The position numbers and the translations under genes are program-made. From Xanthomonas campestris pv. badrii (GTDB lineage: Bacteria; Pseudomonadota; Gammaproteobacteria; Xanthomonadales; Xanthomonadaceae), in NCBI RefSeq assembly GCF_012848175.1, contig NZ_CP051651.1:1426001-1490000 (forward strand): a DNA stretch of 64,000 bases, read 5' to 3'. Of this stretch, positions 19,427-27,553 are shown piece by piece. The notes beneath the pieces are model-generated. The model was not told the origin of the DNA, did no database searches, and saw nothing but the letters and a program-made list of their open reading frames with translations. The first letter of the stretch is position 1. Each line of letters begins with the position of its first letter.

Positions 19427-20413
19427 TCAGGCTTCGGAGCGCCGGCGGCGCAGGTAGATGGAGGCGACGATCAGGGCCACACCGATGGCGGCACCGATCC
19501 AGATATCGGCATTGCCGTAGACGCGTGCGCTGTCGGTGTGCTGCAGGGCCCACTGCACCAGGTCGCTGGGGTTCTGCATGGCGCTGCTGTCCAGGTTGCC
19601 GCTGACTGCACGCGGCGACCAGGTGCCTGGCAGCGCGCTGAGCAGGCCGCGATAGGCGACGATGTACCAGATCCAGCCGATCGGCAGCGACACGCCCGGC
19701 ATCGCCGACAGGATGCTCAGCATCACGCAGGCCAGCAGCGGGAACAGCACCGCCCACAGGAACGGCTTGCTGTTGGCCCAGGCCGAGCAGAACATCAGCC
19801 AGCCAACGGTGGGCAACGACCACAGCAGGCTCATCGGCACGGTCTTGAGCAGCAACCAGAGCATCGTGAACGGATGCGAGTGGGTGGCCATCGCCCAGGG
19901 GCTGGGTGCACCGGCGATCAGGGCGCCGACGATGGCGATCAGCCACAGCGCCAGACCTACCACCAGGCCGATCGCGATGGCGATCAGCGGCGCCAGCAAC
20001 AGCGCCCAGGCTGCCTTCGACAGTACCGTCTGTACATCCGACACCGGCAGCGATTTCCAGAACAGCACGCTGCGGTCGCGGCGATCGTCGTACAGGCTGC
20101 CCAGTGCGTAGAAGAACACCACGAAGGCCAGCACCACCGAGGCGATGCCGATCCCGCCCAGCAGCAGGCCGTCGCCAACCTGGCCCAGGGTGCGGGTGTA
20201 CTCGGCCATGTCGTCCAGCTTGACGCTGTCGCCAACCATGTTGCGGCGCGCGGTGATCGCACCTATCACCGCGCCCAGCAGTGCGAAGAACACGGCGATG
20301 CCGCCGGTGATCACCTGCGCCCAGACGAAGCCGCCACGGTGTTCCCAGTATTCGCGTTTGAGCAGCCAGCCGAAGCTGCGGGCAGGCGATGCGTGCGTGG
20401 TCACAGTGTTCAT
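19427..20413 (-). CDS. ABC transporter permease
   Basis: A 328-residue inner-membrane protein with about six to seven hydrophobic segments (VITGGIAVFFALLGAVIGA, VVLAFVVFFYALGSL, LAPLIAIAIGLVVGLALWLIAIVG and others) and a short basic C-terminus (LRRRRSEA). It resembles the ABC-2 type permeases found with YtrA regulators. Its ATG overlaps the ATPase stop by 4 bp, so the two subunits are coupled. The substrate is unknown; related operons respond to envelope stress or peptide antibiotics, which is inference here. Confidence 0.85.
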   Translation of the reverse strand: MNTVTTHASPARSFGWLLKREYWEHRGGFVWAQVITGGIAVFFALLGAVIGAITARRNMVGDSVKLDDMAEYTRTLGQVGDGLLLGGIGIASVVLAFVVFFYALGSLYDDRRDRSVLFWKSLPVSDVQTVLSKAAWALLLAPLIAIAIGLVVGLALWLIAIVGALIAGAPSPWAMATHSHPFTMLWLLLKTVPMSLLWSLPTVGWLMFCSAWANSKPFLWAVLFPLLACVMLSILSAMPGVSLPIGWIWYIVAYRGLLSALPGTWSPRAVSGNLDSSAMQNPSDLVQWALQHTDSARVYGNADIWIGAAIGVALIVASIYLRRRRSEA

Positions 20414-21285
20414 GCGTAGGTCCCCTTCATGACGGCAACAAACAGGTCGGCCAGGCCGGGATTGCGGGTTTCGCCAAAGCCGGCGAGCTGTGCCTTGGGC
20501 ACCCCATCGAACAGCATCACGGTCTTGCCGAACGGCAGGCTGCGCTCGTCGATCGGCTTGAGCGCACGCACGGTATCCAGGTGCTCGGCGCCGACCAGCA
20601 CTTCGGTATAGCGCTCGGCCACGTCTTCCATATCGGCGGTCAACACGATGCGGCCATCGCGGATGAACAGCACATCGGTCAGGATGTGTTCGATTTCTTC
20701 GACCTGGTGGGTGGTGACGATGATGGTCTTCTGCTCGTCGAAGTAATCCTCCAGCAGGCGCTGGTAGAACTGCTTGCGGTACAGGATGTCCAGCCCCAGG
20801 GTGGGTTCGTCCAGCACCAGGATGCGTGCGTCGATGGCCATTACCAGCGCCAGATGCAGCTGCACGATCATGCCCTTGGACAGCTCGCGCACCCGCGACT
20901 TGCGATTGAGCTGGGTGTTGGCCAGGAAGCGCTCGCACTTGGCACGATCAAAGCGCGGGTGCACGCCGGCGACGAAGTCGATCGCTTCGCCTACCCGCAA
21001 CCAGCGCGGCAGCACCGCCACGTCGGCAATGAAGCAGACCTCGTTCATCAGCGCGTTGCGCTCGGTGCGCGGGTCCATGCCCAGCACCTTCAAGTCGCCG
21101 TCGAAATCGGTCAACCCCAGCACGGCCTTGAGCGCGGTGGTCTTGCCGGCGCCGTTGGGGCCGATCAACCCGACGATGCGACCGGCGGCGATGGTGAAGC
21201 TGGTGTTGTCCAGCGCCAGGCGGTGTTTGTAGGCCTTGCGCAGGCCGCGTGCGTCGACGACATGGTCGGTGGAGACGGCGGTCAT
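20410..21285 (-). CDS. ABC transporter ATP-binding protein
   Basis: A 291-residue nucleotide-binding subunit. Walker A is GPNGAGKTT (near residue 42), Walker B is ILVLDEPTLGLD, and the H-loop His is in VTTHQVEEIEHIL. The ABC signature reads ELSKGMIVQL instead of LSGGQ, as in several YtrB-like exporters. The C-terminal third beyond the ATPase core is about 80 residues. Start and stop overlap the GntR gene and the permease gene by 4 bp each. Confidence 0.92.
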   Translation of the reverse strand: MTAVSTDHVVDARGLRKAYKHRLALDNTSFTIAAGRIVGLIGPNGAGKTTALKAVLGLTDFDGDLKVLGMDPRTERNALMNEVCFIADVAVLPRWLRVGEAIDFVAGVHPRFDRAKCERFLANTQLNRKSRVRELSKGMIVQLHLALVMAIDARILVLDEPTLGLDILYRKQFYQRLLEDYFDEQKTIIVTTHQVEEIEHILTDVLFIRDGRIVLTADMEDVAERYTEVLVGAEHLDTVRALKPIDERSLPFGKTVMLFDGVPKAQLAGFGETRNPGLADLFVAVMKGTYA

Positions 21286-21644
21286 GGTGTTTTCCCCTGT
21301 GGCAACAGATCGTCGATGGACAGGCCCAGCCGCTGGATCCGCTCCAGCACCGCCGGCCATTCTTCATTCAAGAAACGCTCGCGTTCGCTTCCGCGCAGCT
21401 TCTGTGCCGCTTCCGGGGTCATGAACATGCCCAGGCCGCGACGCTTTTCCACCAGGTTCTCGTCGGCCAGTTCCTGATAGGCGCGCGAGACGGTGATGGG
21501 ATTGAGTTGATAGTCCGCCGCCACCTGGCGCACCGACGGCAGGGCGTCGCCGGGCTTGAGGATTCCATCGAGCATCATGGCAATGACCCGTTCCTTGAGT
21601 TGGCGGTAGATGGGAGCGCCGTCGCTCCACTGGATGTCGTTCAT
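21282..21644 (-). CDS. hpaR1: GntR-family regulator, YtrA subfamily (HpaR1-like)
   Basis: A 120-residue repressor-type regulator. The winged helix-turn-helix spans about residues 10-75, with GAPIYRQLKERVIAMMLDG, LPSVRQVAADYQLNPITVSRAYQELADE and the wing EKRRGLGMFM. The C-terminal tail is too short for a ligand domain, the mark of the YtrA subfamily. Size, family and operon context fit HpaR1 of X. campestris, which controls hypersensitive response and virulence genes; the symbol rests on that recollection. The gene couples by ATGA overlap to the ABC ATPase. The inverted repeat in the operon promoter is a likely autoregulatory site. Confidence 0.8.
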   Translation of the reverse strand: MNDIQWSDGAPIYRQLKERVIAMMLDGILKPGDALPSVRQVAADYQLNPITVSRAYQELADENLVEKRRGLGMFMTPEAAQKLRGSERERFLNEEWPAVLERIQRLGLSIDDLLPQGKTP

Positions 21645-21646
21645 GA

Positions 21647-21895
21647 TCAGCTCCGTGGGCGCAGAACCTGCGCGAAGGAGAAATAGGGCATCGACAGCGA
21701 AGCGCGCAGGTGCCGGCCGGGCCGGGTGCGCGCTTCGGGGGGAGGTGTCGCGTTTTCCGTAACCGCCTCCGACACGCCATAATCGGCGCCGGACTCCGTC
21801 ACCTGACTGGAAGCGGCTCCCAGCCAACCAAGAACACATAGGGTGGTGCCGAACAGCAACAGCGGAACTGGTCGCGTGACACGTGTGCTGTTCAT
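21647..21895 (-). CDS. Small membrane or secreted protein, first gene of the GntR/ABC operon
   Basis: An 82-residue protein with one N-terminal hydrophobic segment (PLLLFGTTLCVLGWLGAASS) and a polar tail without known domains. The ATG at 21895 has GGGGGA just upstream on the minus strand, and the stop lies two bases before the hpaR1 start, so translation is plausible. The region 3' of the hydrophobic segment is low in recognisable features. It may be a leader peptide or a small regulator of the transporter. Confidence 0.55.
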   Translation of the reverse strand: MNSTRVTRPVPLLLFGTTLCVLGWLGAASSQVTESGADYGVSEAVTENATPPPEARTRPGRHLRASLSMPYFSFAQVLRPRS

Positions 21896-21919
21896 GCTTT
21901 CCCCCTGCGTTGGATGACT

Positions 21920-21960
21920 GGTGTTGTATTCAACTATAACACCGACACGCAGACAGTCAA
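21920..21960 (-). promoter_or_regulatory. Promoter and putative GntR operator of the hpaR1-ABC operon
   Basis: Reading the minus strand, TTGACT (21960-21955) and TATAGT (21938-21933) are separated by 16 bp, close to a sigma-70 consensus. GGTGTT at 21920-21925 and its complement AACACC at 21938-21943 flank 12 bp, forming a 24-bp inverted repeat that covers the -10 box. YtrA-type regulators bind such repeats and shut off their own operons, so this is read as the autoregulatory site. Confidence 0.7.
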
Positions 21961-22028
21961 CTCCCTGTCACACCCAACTGATGGCACCCCGCACGCACCG
22001 GGTCGCCCACCCAATCGAGGACCTGCCC

Positions 22029-22586
22029 ATGTTGCTCAGACGTCTGTTGGTGATTGTATTTGCTGGCGTTTTGGCGAGTTCGGCGATGGCAGCCAGTGCG
22101 CCGCTGCTGGACCTGGACTACCGCCCGCTGGCCGGCAAGGCGCCGATCAACCTGAACCGTAGTTACGGCGGCAAGGTGCTGATGGTGGTCAACACCGCCA
22201 GCAAATGCGGCTATACCCCGCAGTACGAGGGCCTGGAAGCGCTCAACCAGCGCTTCGGCAGCCGCGGCTTTGCGGTGCTGGGCTTCCCGTCCAACGATTT
22301 CCAGGGGCAGGAACCGGGATCTGAGAAGCAGATCCAGGAATTCTGCACGCTGACCTATGGCGTCAAGTTCCCGATGTTTGAGAAGGTGCATGTGCTGGGC
22401 AAGGAGGCGACGCCGCTGTACCAGCGGCTGACCCAGGCCACGGGTGTGGCGCCGGTCTGGAACTTTCATAAGTATCTGATCGGTCGCAATGGACAGGTGG
22501 TGGCGCAGTTCCCCAGCAAGATCAAACCGGACGATCCGAGCGTGCTGGCGGCAATCGAACGCGAGCTCAATGCACCGTCGCGCTGA
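22029..22586 (+). CDS. Periplasmic glutathione-peroxidase-family protein
   Basis: A 185-residue peroxidase. The signal peptide (MLLRRLLVIVFAGVLASSAMA) is followed by the family motif VVNTASKCGYTPQYEGLE, with Cys60 as the peroxidatic residue in place of selenocysteine. FPSNDFQGQEPGS carries the Gln and WNFHKYLI the Trp of the catalytic triad. Relatives reduce peroxides with thioredoxin more than glutathione. The ATG at 22029 starts the signal peptide. It diverges from the hpaR1 operon. Confidence 0.9.
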   Translation: MLLRRLLVIVFAGVLASSAMAASAPLLDLDYRPLAGKAPINLNRSYGGKVLMVVNTASKCGYTPQYEGLEALNQRFGSRGFAVLGFPSNDFQGQEPGSEKQIQEFCTLTYGVKFPMFEKVHVLGKEATPLYQRLTQATGVAPVWNFHKYLIGRNGQVVAQFPSKIKPDDPSVLAAIERELNAPSR

Positions 22587-22676
22587 GCGCGGCTCTCGCA
22601 ACGCCGCGTGCGCGTGCGACAATGCGTGTTCAGCGCCGTCGGTGGCGCGTCTTTTCACTTTCTGGAATTGCATCGA

Positions 22677-23648
22677 ATGAAGATGGGAAAGCGCGGCGCG
22701 GCGACGTCGCTACTGATGGTGGCAATGGCGGCTTCGATGCCGGCGATGTCGCAGCAACCGGCCGCAGCGGCCACCAAGGAGAAGCCAGTTTTGAATGCAT
22801 CGTCTGAGAAAAGCACGCGCGAGAACGTCAGCTACGCCATCGGTATGGACGTGGCGCGCTCGTTCGAGCCGATTGCCCAGGACATCGACCTGGGCGCGAT
22901 GCAACGCGCCATCGAAAATGCGTTCAAGGGTGGCAAGCCGCTGCTGTCCGACGAGCAGACCCAGGCCACCGACACCGCCCTGCGCACCGCGCTGGCGGCC
23001 CGTAACGGCCAGCAGGTGCCGGGCATGGCGCCGGGCTCCGCGCCGGCCGCGCCGTCCAAGGAAAACGTCGGCCTGATGCTGGGCGACCGCGCGGTCGGTC
23101 CATCGCTGGCCGGCATCAAGGACGAGATCGACCTGTCGATCCTGATGGAAGCGGTACGCACCGTGTTCGCCAAGGGCACCACGCGTCTGACCCAGCAGGA
23201 GGCGGCCGCCACCATGCAGGCCTTCGCCACTGCCAAGCAGGGCGCTGCCGGCGCCAAGAACCGCGAAGAAGGCAATGCCTTTTTGGCCAAGAACAAGACC
23301 GAGAAGGGCGTGATCACCACCGCGTCCGGCCTGCAGTACATGGTGTTGCGCCAGGGCAGCGGCGAGCGCCCGATGCGCACCAACAAGGTCCGTGTGAACT
23401 ACGAAGGAAAGCTGCTCAACGGGCAGGTGTTCGACAGTTCCTACCAGCGCGGCCAGCCGGCCGAGTTCGGCCTGGACCAGGTCATTCCGGGGTGGACCGA
23501 GGGCGTCGCCCTGATGCCGGTCGGCTCGAAGTATCGTTTCTGGATTCCATCCAACCTGGCCTATGGCCCGAATGGCACCCAAGGCGGGCCGATCGGACCG
23601 GACGCAACGTTGACATTCGATGTCGAACTGATGGGCATCCTTCCCTGA
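22677..23648 (+). CDS. Periplasmic FKBP-type peptidyl-prolyl isomerase (FkpA/Mip-like)
   Basis: A 323-residue exported isomerase. The signal peptide ends near residue 25. Residues about 45-205 form the helical dimerisation domain of Mip/FkpA proteins, here with tandem halves (NVSYAIGMDVARSFEPI and NVGLMLGDRAVGPSL) that look like an internal duplication. The FKBP domain (about 225-323) is complete: NYEGKLLNGQVFDSSY, the active-site VIPGW in DQVIPGWTEGV, and SNLAYGPNG. Mip-like proteins assist envelope folding and virulence. A second ATG two codons on is also possible. Confidence 0.9.
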   Translation: MKMGKRGAATSLLMVAMAASMPAMSQQPAAAATKEKPVLNASSEKSTRENVSYAIGMDVARSFEPIAQDIDLGAMQRAIENAFKGGKPLLSDEQTQATDTALRTALAARNGQQVPGMAPGSAPAAPSKENVGLMLGDRAVGPSLAGIKDEIDLSILMEAVRTVFAKGTTRLTQQEAAATMQAFATAKQGAAGAKNREEGNAFLAKNKTEKGVITTASGLQYMVLRQGSGERPMRTNKVRVNYEGKLLNGQVFDSSYQRGQPAEFGLDQVIPGWTEGVALMPVGSKYRFWIPSNLAYGPNGTQGGPIGPDATLTFDVELMGILP

Positions 23649-23672
23649 TCTTCCGCAGGAGTCATTCCATCC

Positions 23673-23979
23673 ATGCGCGTTGCGATCTTCGGCACCGGCT
23701 ACGTGGGTCTTGTCACCGGTACCTGCCTGACGGAAGTCGGGCATCGGGTCGCCGGCGTGGACCTCGACCGGGCCAAGGTTGATCGGCGCAATGGTGGGGT
23801 GATTCGGACCCCGGGGTGACCGAGTGGAAGCGTTTGGCAGCCCGGATCGTGCCGGGGTCGAGCAGGCCTTGAAGGACCATGTCGTGTTCGACGGGCGCAA
23901 CCTGGATGACCGGCAGCAGATTGAAGCTGCCGGTCTGGCGTATGACGCCATTGGACGAGGTCGTTCGTTGTATGCATGA
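23673..23979 (+). pseudogene. ugd: Internally deleted UDP-glucose 6-dehydrogenase remnant
   Basis: The first about 45 codons encode the Rossmann start of UDP-glucose dehydrogenase (MRVAIFGTGYVGLVTGTCL, then EVGHRVAGVDLDRAKVD). The sequence then jumps near 23795-23820 to the C-terminal end: VTEWKR, a one-base frame change, then VEQALKDHVVFDGRNL and AAGLAYDAIGRGRS. About 370 codons of the roughly 450 expected are missing, and the frame is broken, so no enzyme can be made. The last bases overlap the slyX start. An intact copy would be needed elsewhere for UDP-glucuronate and xanthan supply. Confidence 0.88.
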
Positions 23980-24208
23980 GCAACTCCCGCTGCACGACCG
24001 CGCGCTGGAAGCGCGGTTGATCGAATTGGAAACGCGACTGTCCTTCCAGGAACAGGCGCTCAACGAACTGAGCGAGGCGCTTGCCGATGCCCGGCTCACC
24101 GGTGCGCGCAATGCCGAACTGATCCGCCACCTGCTCGAGGATCTGGGCAAGGTGCGCTCCACGTTGTTTGCCGATGCAGCGGATGAGCCGCCGCCTCCGC
24201 ACTATTGA
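23972..24208 (+). CDS. slyX: SlyX family protein
   Basis: A 78-residue coiled-coil protein: LHDRALEARLIELETRLSFQEQALNELSEAL is the conserved helix, and the C-terminus ends in PPPPHY, as in most SlyX proteins. Function unknown. The ATG at 23972 starts inside the last codons of the ugd remnant; this start matches family length, while upstream extension runs through the remnant in another frame. It is followed 18 bp later by the DUF2058 gene. Confidence 0.85.
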   Translation: MHEQLPLHDRALEARLIELETRLSFQEQALNELSEALADARLTGARNAELIRHLLEDLGKVRSTLFADAADEPPPPHY

Positions 24209-24226
24209 TTGCAGATTGCCATCACC

Positions 24227-24934
24227 ATGAGCGATACCTTACGTGACCAATTGCTTGGCCTGGGCTTCAAGTCCGCGCCCAAGCCCGAACGCAAGCCCGA
24301 CGCACGGTCTGCCGCGCGTCCACACGGCAAGGGTGGCAAGCCCGCTCCCGGCGGCAACACGCCGGGTGGCCAGGGCCGCGGACCGCAGCGGCCACAGGCC
24401 GCCCCCCTTGATGGCGGCAACCTGCGCAAGCACGACGGACGGCCCGGTGGGCCGCGTCCGCCGCAGGCCGGCACCGACCGGCGCGGCCCCAGGCCCGCCC
24501 GCACGCGCGAAGACATCGACCTGGCCAAGGCCTATGCGATCCGTGCGCAGCGCGAAAAGGACGAGCGCATCGAGGCCGAGCGTCTCAAGCAGGAAGAAGC
24601 GCGCCTGCGCCGCGAAGCCAAGGCCAGGCTGGAGGAATTGCTCAAGGACAAGGGCCTGAATCACCCCGATGCCGATATCGCCCGGCATTTCCCGTATGGC
24701 GGCAAGATCAAGCGGATCTACGTCACTGCCGATCAGCTCAAGGCGCTCAATGCCGGCGAGCTCGGTGTGCTGCAACTCAACGGGCGCTACGTGCTGGTGA
24801 CCGCCGAAGTGCTCGCCGAAGCCGAAGCGGTGTTCGCTCCCTCGGTCGCATTGAAGGTGGACCCCAATGCGCCTGCGGGCGACGACCCGTATGCCGACCC
24901 CAAGTACCAGGTACCCGACGATCTGGTCTGGTAA
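24227..24934 (+). CDS. DUF2058 (YaiL-like) nucleic-acid-associated protein
   Basis: A 235-residue protein of the DUF2058 family. The N-terminus SDTLRDQLLGLGFKSAPKPE is characteristic. A basic, Pro/Gly-rich region (about residues 20-95) and a charged helix (about 95-150) follow, then the conserved end with YPGGKIKRIYVTADQ-like GGKIKRIYVTADQLKALNAG. Related proteins associate with nucleic acids, but no activity is established. It appears cotranscribed with slyX and ends in a terminator. Confidence 0.85.
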   Translation: MSDTLRDQLLGLGFKSAPKPERKPDARSAARPHGKGGKPAPGGNTPGGQGRGPQRPQAAPLDGGNLRKHDGRPGGPRPPQAGTDRRGPRPARTREDIDLAKAYAIRAQREKDERIEAERLKQEEARLRREAKARLEELLKDKGLNHPDADIARHFPYGGKIKRIYVTADQLKALNAGELGVLQLNGRYVLVTAEVLAEAEAVFAPSVALKVDPNAPAGDDPYADPKYQVPDDLVW

Positions 24935-24959
24935 CGCCTGGGAGCAGGTTGGGTTGTTC

Positions 24960-24989
24960 ATGGGCACCTTGCGGGTGCCCATCTTGTTT
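24960..24989 (+). terminator. Intrinsic terminator after the DUF2058 gene
   Basis: ATGGGCACC (24960-24968) pairs with GGTGCCCAT (24974-24982) across TTGCG and is followed by CTTGTTT. It lies 25 bp after the stop. The remaining 410 bp up to the next start hold no recognised gene. Confidence 0.75.
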
Positions 24990-25401
24990 GTGGCCAATCT
25001 ACAACGCGATGTGTGCCCCACCGACGGCATTGCCGGGTAATTTGCAGTCGCCAGGCAGGCTGTCGATGATCGTTGCGCCATGGCAAGCGCCTGAGACCCC
25101 GAGTGACCTGGTGATGTCACCGGGCGGCGGCGCCGAGGTAATCACCACGCGTCCGTACAACGGCGGCATCACACGACGTCGTCTGCTTGCTCACGGCATG
25201 GCTGGTGCAGGCATTGCAGAGGCACGAATGGCCGCGGTCGACAATCCGGTCACGGCCGGGGCTGCACCATGCGGGCCGTTGCCGGTTGGCGCGGTCGGGC
25301 CTATGGTCGGCTGCGCTGCTGCTCACTTCCTACCGATGGTGCCGCCCATGTTCCAGTCTTCCGATGCCCTGCAACCTCGCGCCGATAGGGCGCGGTCGTC
25401 G

Positions 25402-26190
25402 ATGTCCGCTGCCGTACCGGGCGGTGTGCGTGTGACGGCACAGCGCACTGTGGTGCTGGCCGGCGTCCTGCTGGCGCTATGCATGACCAGCGGGCAGGTG
25501 GCGGCACAGGCCGAGGATCCGCCGGCGTTCGATCGCCCCGGCATTCCGTTTGCTGCCGAGGTGCTGCAGCCCGGTGCATTTGCCTGGGAGCAGGGCTTGC
25601 CGGATGCGAGCACCGACCGCGCCGATGGCCAGCGCACTACGCTCTACACCGCCGACACCGTGCTGCGTCTGGGCCTGGCGCAGCATGTGGAGCTGCAGCT
25701 CGGCAGCGACAGTTACAACTGGCAGCACGGTGGTGGCACACGGGTCCGCGGCGGGGGCGACAGCCATGTCGGCCTGAAGGTGGCCCTGCCGTCGCGCTCG
25801 CAGAGCTTTCATTGGGCGGCGCTGGGCACCTATAGCGTGCCGACCGGCAGCCCGGCCTTCAGCGACGGCTACGCGCGCGAACTGGGGCTGACCGCATCCT
25901 GGGACCTTGCGCAGCAGCGTGCGCTGGCGCTGTACGTCAACTACGCGCGCGACGACGACGGGCATAGTTGGACCTTTGCGCCCAACTACACGTTCTTTTC
26001 CGGCGAACGCTTCAGCAGCTATGTGGAAGCGGGCGTGGAGACCGGCAGCGAGCACTCGCGTGTCGCCGGTGCCGGCGGCGCCTGGCAATTGCCGCACGCG
26101 ATGCAGCTGGATGTGTCGGTGCTGCGCGGACTGACGTCGGAAAGCCCGGACTGGCAGGGCGGGATCGGGTTGTCGATCGCCTTCCAGTAA
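25402..26190 (+). CDS. Outer-membrane beta-barrel protein, MetA-pathway (phenol degradation) transporter-like
   Basis: A 262-residue exported protein. The signal peptide ends about residue 35 (VAAQAED). The mature part alternates amphipathic strands (VELQLGSDSYNWQHGGG, SHVGLKVALPSRSQSFHWAALGTYSVPTGS, ALYVNYARDDDGHSWTFAPNYTF) and ends in Phe-Gln after SIAF. This is typical of PF13557-like barrels annotated as MetA-pathway transporters. The substrate is unknown. The ATG at 25402 is a guess; another in-frame ATG lies at 25348. No neighbour suggests a pathway. Confidence 0.65.
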   Translation: MSAAVPGGVRVTAQRTVVLAGVLLALCMTSGQVAAQAEDPPAFDRPGIPFAAEVLQPGAFAWEQGLPDASTDRADGQRTTLYTADTVLRLGLAQHVELQLGSDSYNWQHGGGTRVRGGGDSHVGLKVALPSRSQSFHWAALGTYSVPTGSPAFSDGYARELGLTASWDLAQQRALALYVNYARDDDGHSWTFAPNYTFFSGERFSSYVEAGVETGSEHSRVAGAGGAWQLPHAMQLDVSVLRGLTSESPDWQGGIGLSIAFQ

Positions 26191-26344
26191 CCGGCCTGCC
26201 TGGCTCGACGCAGAACGAAGCTGCCGAGCAGCAAGGCCGTGCCCAATCCTCGGAGAAGGTAGTCACGTTGCGCAATGACGCCGACTGACAGCGGTAGAGT
26301 CCAATGCTGCACTGCCGCATGCATTGGGTGCGGGGACAAGGCTT

Positions 26345-26362
26345 AATTGGATCGATCCAATT
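26345..26362. promoter_or_regulatory. Perfect 18-bp palindrome, likely LacI-family operator
   Basis: AATTGGATCGATCCAATT is its own reverse complement and has the central CG of LacI-family operators. It lies 45-62 bp ahead of the proposed lacI start, so it may control the lacI-gluP-frk-AGE operon by feedback. A TTG codon inside the palindrome is in frame with the regulator but is unlikely to be its start. Confidence 0.7.
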
Positions 26363-26406
26363 TCAGTCCATTGCATGCACGATTTCCATCCAGCGGGGGC
26401 GGGCGC

Positions 26407-27540
26407 TTGACGCGTTCCGGGCAGTCACCGGCCACGCCGGAGGCGGGCGAGACGCGCGCGGTGCGTCGTGGTGCCGTGACGCTGCGCGACATTGCCAGCG
26501 CAATCGGCGTGTCGCGCGCCACGGTGTCGCTGGTGCTGCGGGGCAGCCCGCTGGTGCATGCCACGACCCGCGCGCGGGTGGAAGCCGAGCTGGATCGGCA
26601 ACACTACGTCTATAACCGCGCTGCGGCCAACCTGCGGCAGCGCACCTCGTCCAGCATCGCACTGGTCATCAACGATCTGTCCAACCCGTTCTTCGCCGAA
26701 TTCGCCGCCGGTGTCGACGAGGCGCTGGGTGCGACCGGTTATGTGACCCTGCTGGGCAGCACCGGTGAGTCGACGCAGCGCCAGCACGCGGTGCTGGCCT
26801 CGCTGATGGAGCACACGCCGGCCGGCATCATCCTCTCGCCCGCCGAAGGCAGCCAGGCACAGGCGCTGGCGCAGGTATTGGGCCGTCAGCGCAACGTGGT
26901 GCTGTTCAACCGCGAAGTGGAAGGAGCCGGCTGGGATCTGCTGGCGCTGGACAACGAGCAGGGCGCCTTGCTCGCCTGCACCCATCTGATCGCGCAGGGG
27001 CACCGGCAGATCGTGTTCTTCGGCGGCCATGCCGATTCCAGCTCCTGCCGGCAGCGTCGTGCCGGCTACGCGCGGGCGATGTCCGCGGCCGGGCTGGCTG
27101 TGCAGTACGTCGAATCGGCACCCAATCGCCAGGATGCCGCCTCGTGTGGCGCACGCATGCTCGGCAGTGGCGCGCACAGCGCCACCGCGGCGGTCTGCTA
27201 CAACGACAGCGTTGCACTGGGCCTGATGGCGGCCCTGGCGATGCGCGGCATCGTGCCGGGGCGCGACTTCGCGGTGACCGGCTTCGACGATATTGCCGAG
27301 GCCGCGCTGTTCACTCCTGCGCTGACAACGCTGGCGGCCGACCCGCGCGCGCGCGGCCGCCAAGCTGCGCAACTGGTGCTGCAACGCATCGGCAGCCCCG
27401 ACCTGGCGGCGCAGCGGCTCACTGCCGCGGTGGCGCTGCAGATTCGCGCCAGCAGTGCCTGCGCACCGATACCTGCGGTTTCGTCCGCTCCGTTACACCG
27501 TTCTCCCGCCCATTCCCCCACCAAGGCCTCCGGCCGCTGA
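26407..27540 (+). CDS. LacI-family transcriptional regulator of the mannose-type sugar operon
   Basis: A regulator of about 377 residues. The helix-turn-helix is VTLRDIASAIGVSRATVSLVLRG, followed by the hinge, and the periplasmic-binding-like domain starts at SIALVINDLSNPFFAEFAAG. Effector-domain landmarks include NREVEGAGWDLLALDNEQGA, VCYNDSVALGLMAAL and GFDDIAEAALFTPAL. I prefer the TTG at 26407; upstream codons cross the palindrome. The C-terminal Ser/Pro tail is loose. The gene sits 13 bp before the sugar transporter and likely represses the operon until its sugar is present; the inducer is unknown. Confidence 0.85.
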   Translation: MTRSGQSPATPEAGETRAVRRGAVTLRDIASAIGVSRATVSLVLRGSPLVHATTRARVEAELDRQHYVYNRAAANLRQRTSSSIALVINDLSNPFFAEFAAGVDEALGATGYVTLLGSTGESTQRQHAVLASLMEHTPAGIILSPAEGSQAQALAQVLGRQRNVVLFNREVEGAGWDLLALDNEQGALLACTHLIAQGHRQIVFFGGHADSSSCRQRRAGYARAMSAAGLAVQYVESAPNRQDAASCGARMLGSGAHSATAAVCYNDSVALGLMAALAMRGIVPGRDFAVTGFDDIAEAALFTPALTTLAADPRARGRQAAQLVLQRIGSPDLAAQRLTAAVALQIRASSACAPIPAVSSAPLHRSPAHSPTKASGR

Positions 27541-27553
27541 CCAGGCAACTCCT

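Noticed and set aside
26347..26349. TTG in the palindrome as start of the LacI regulator
   Set aside because: The codon lies within the putative operator and adds a tail unlike the family.
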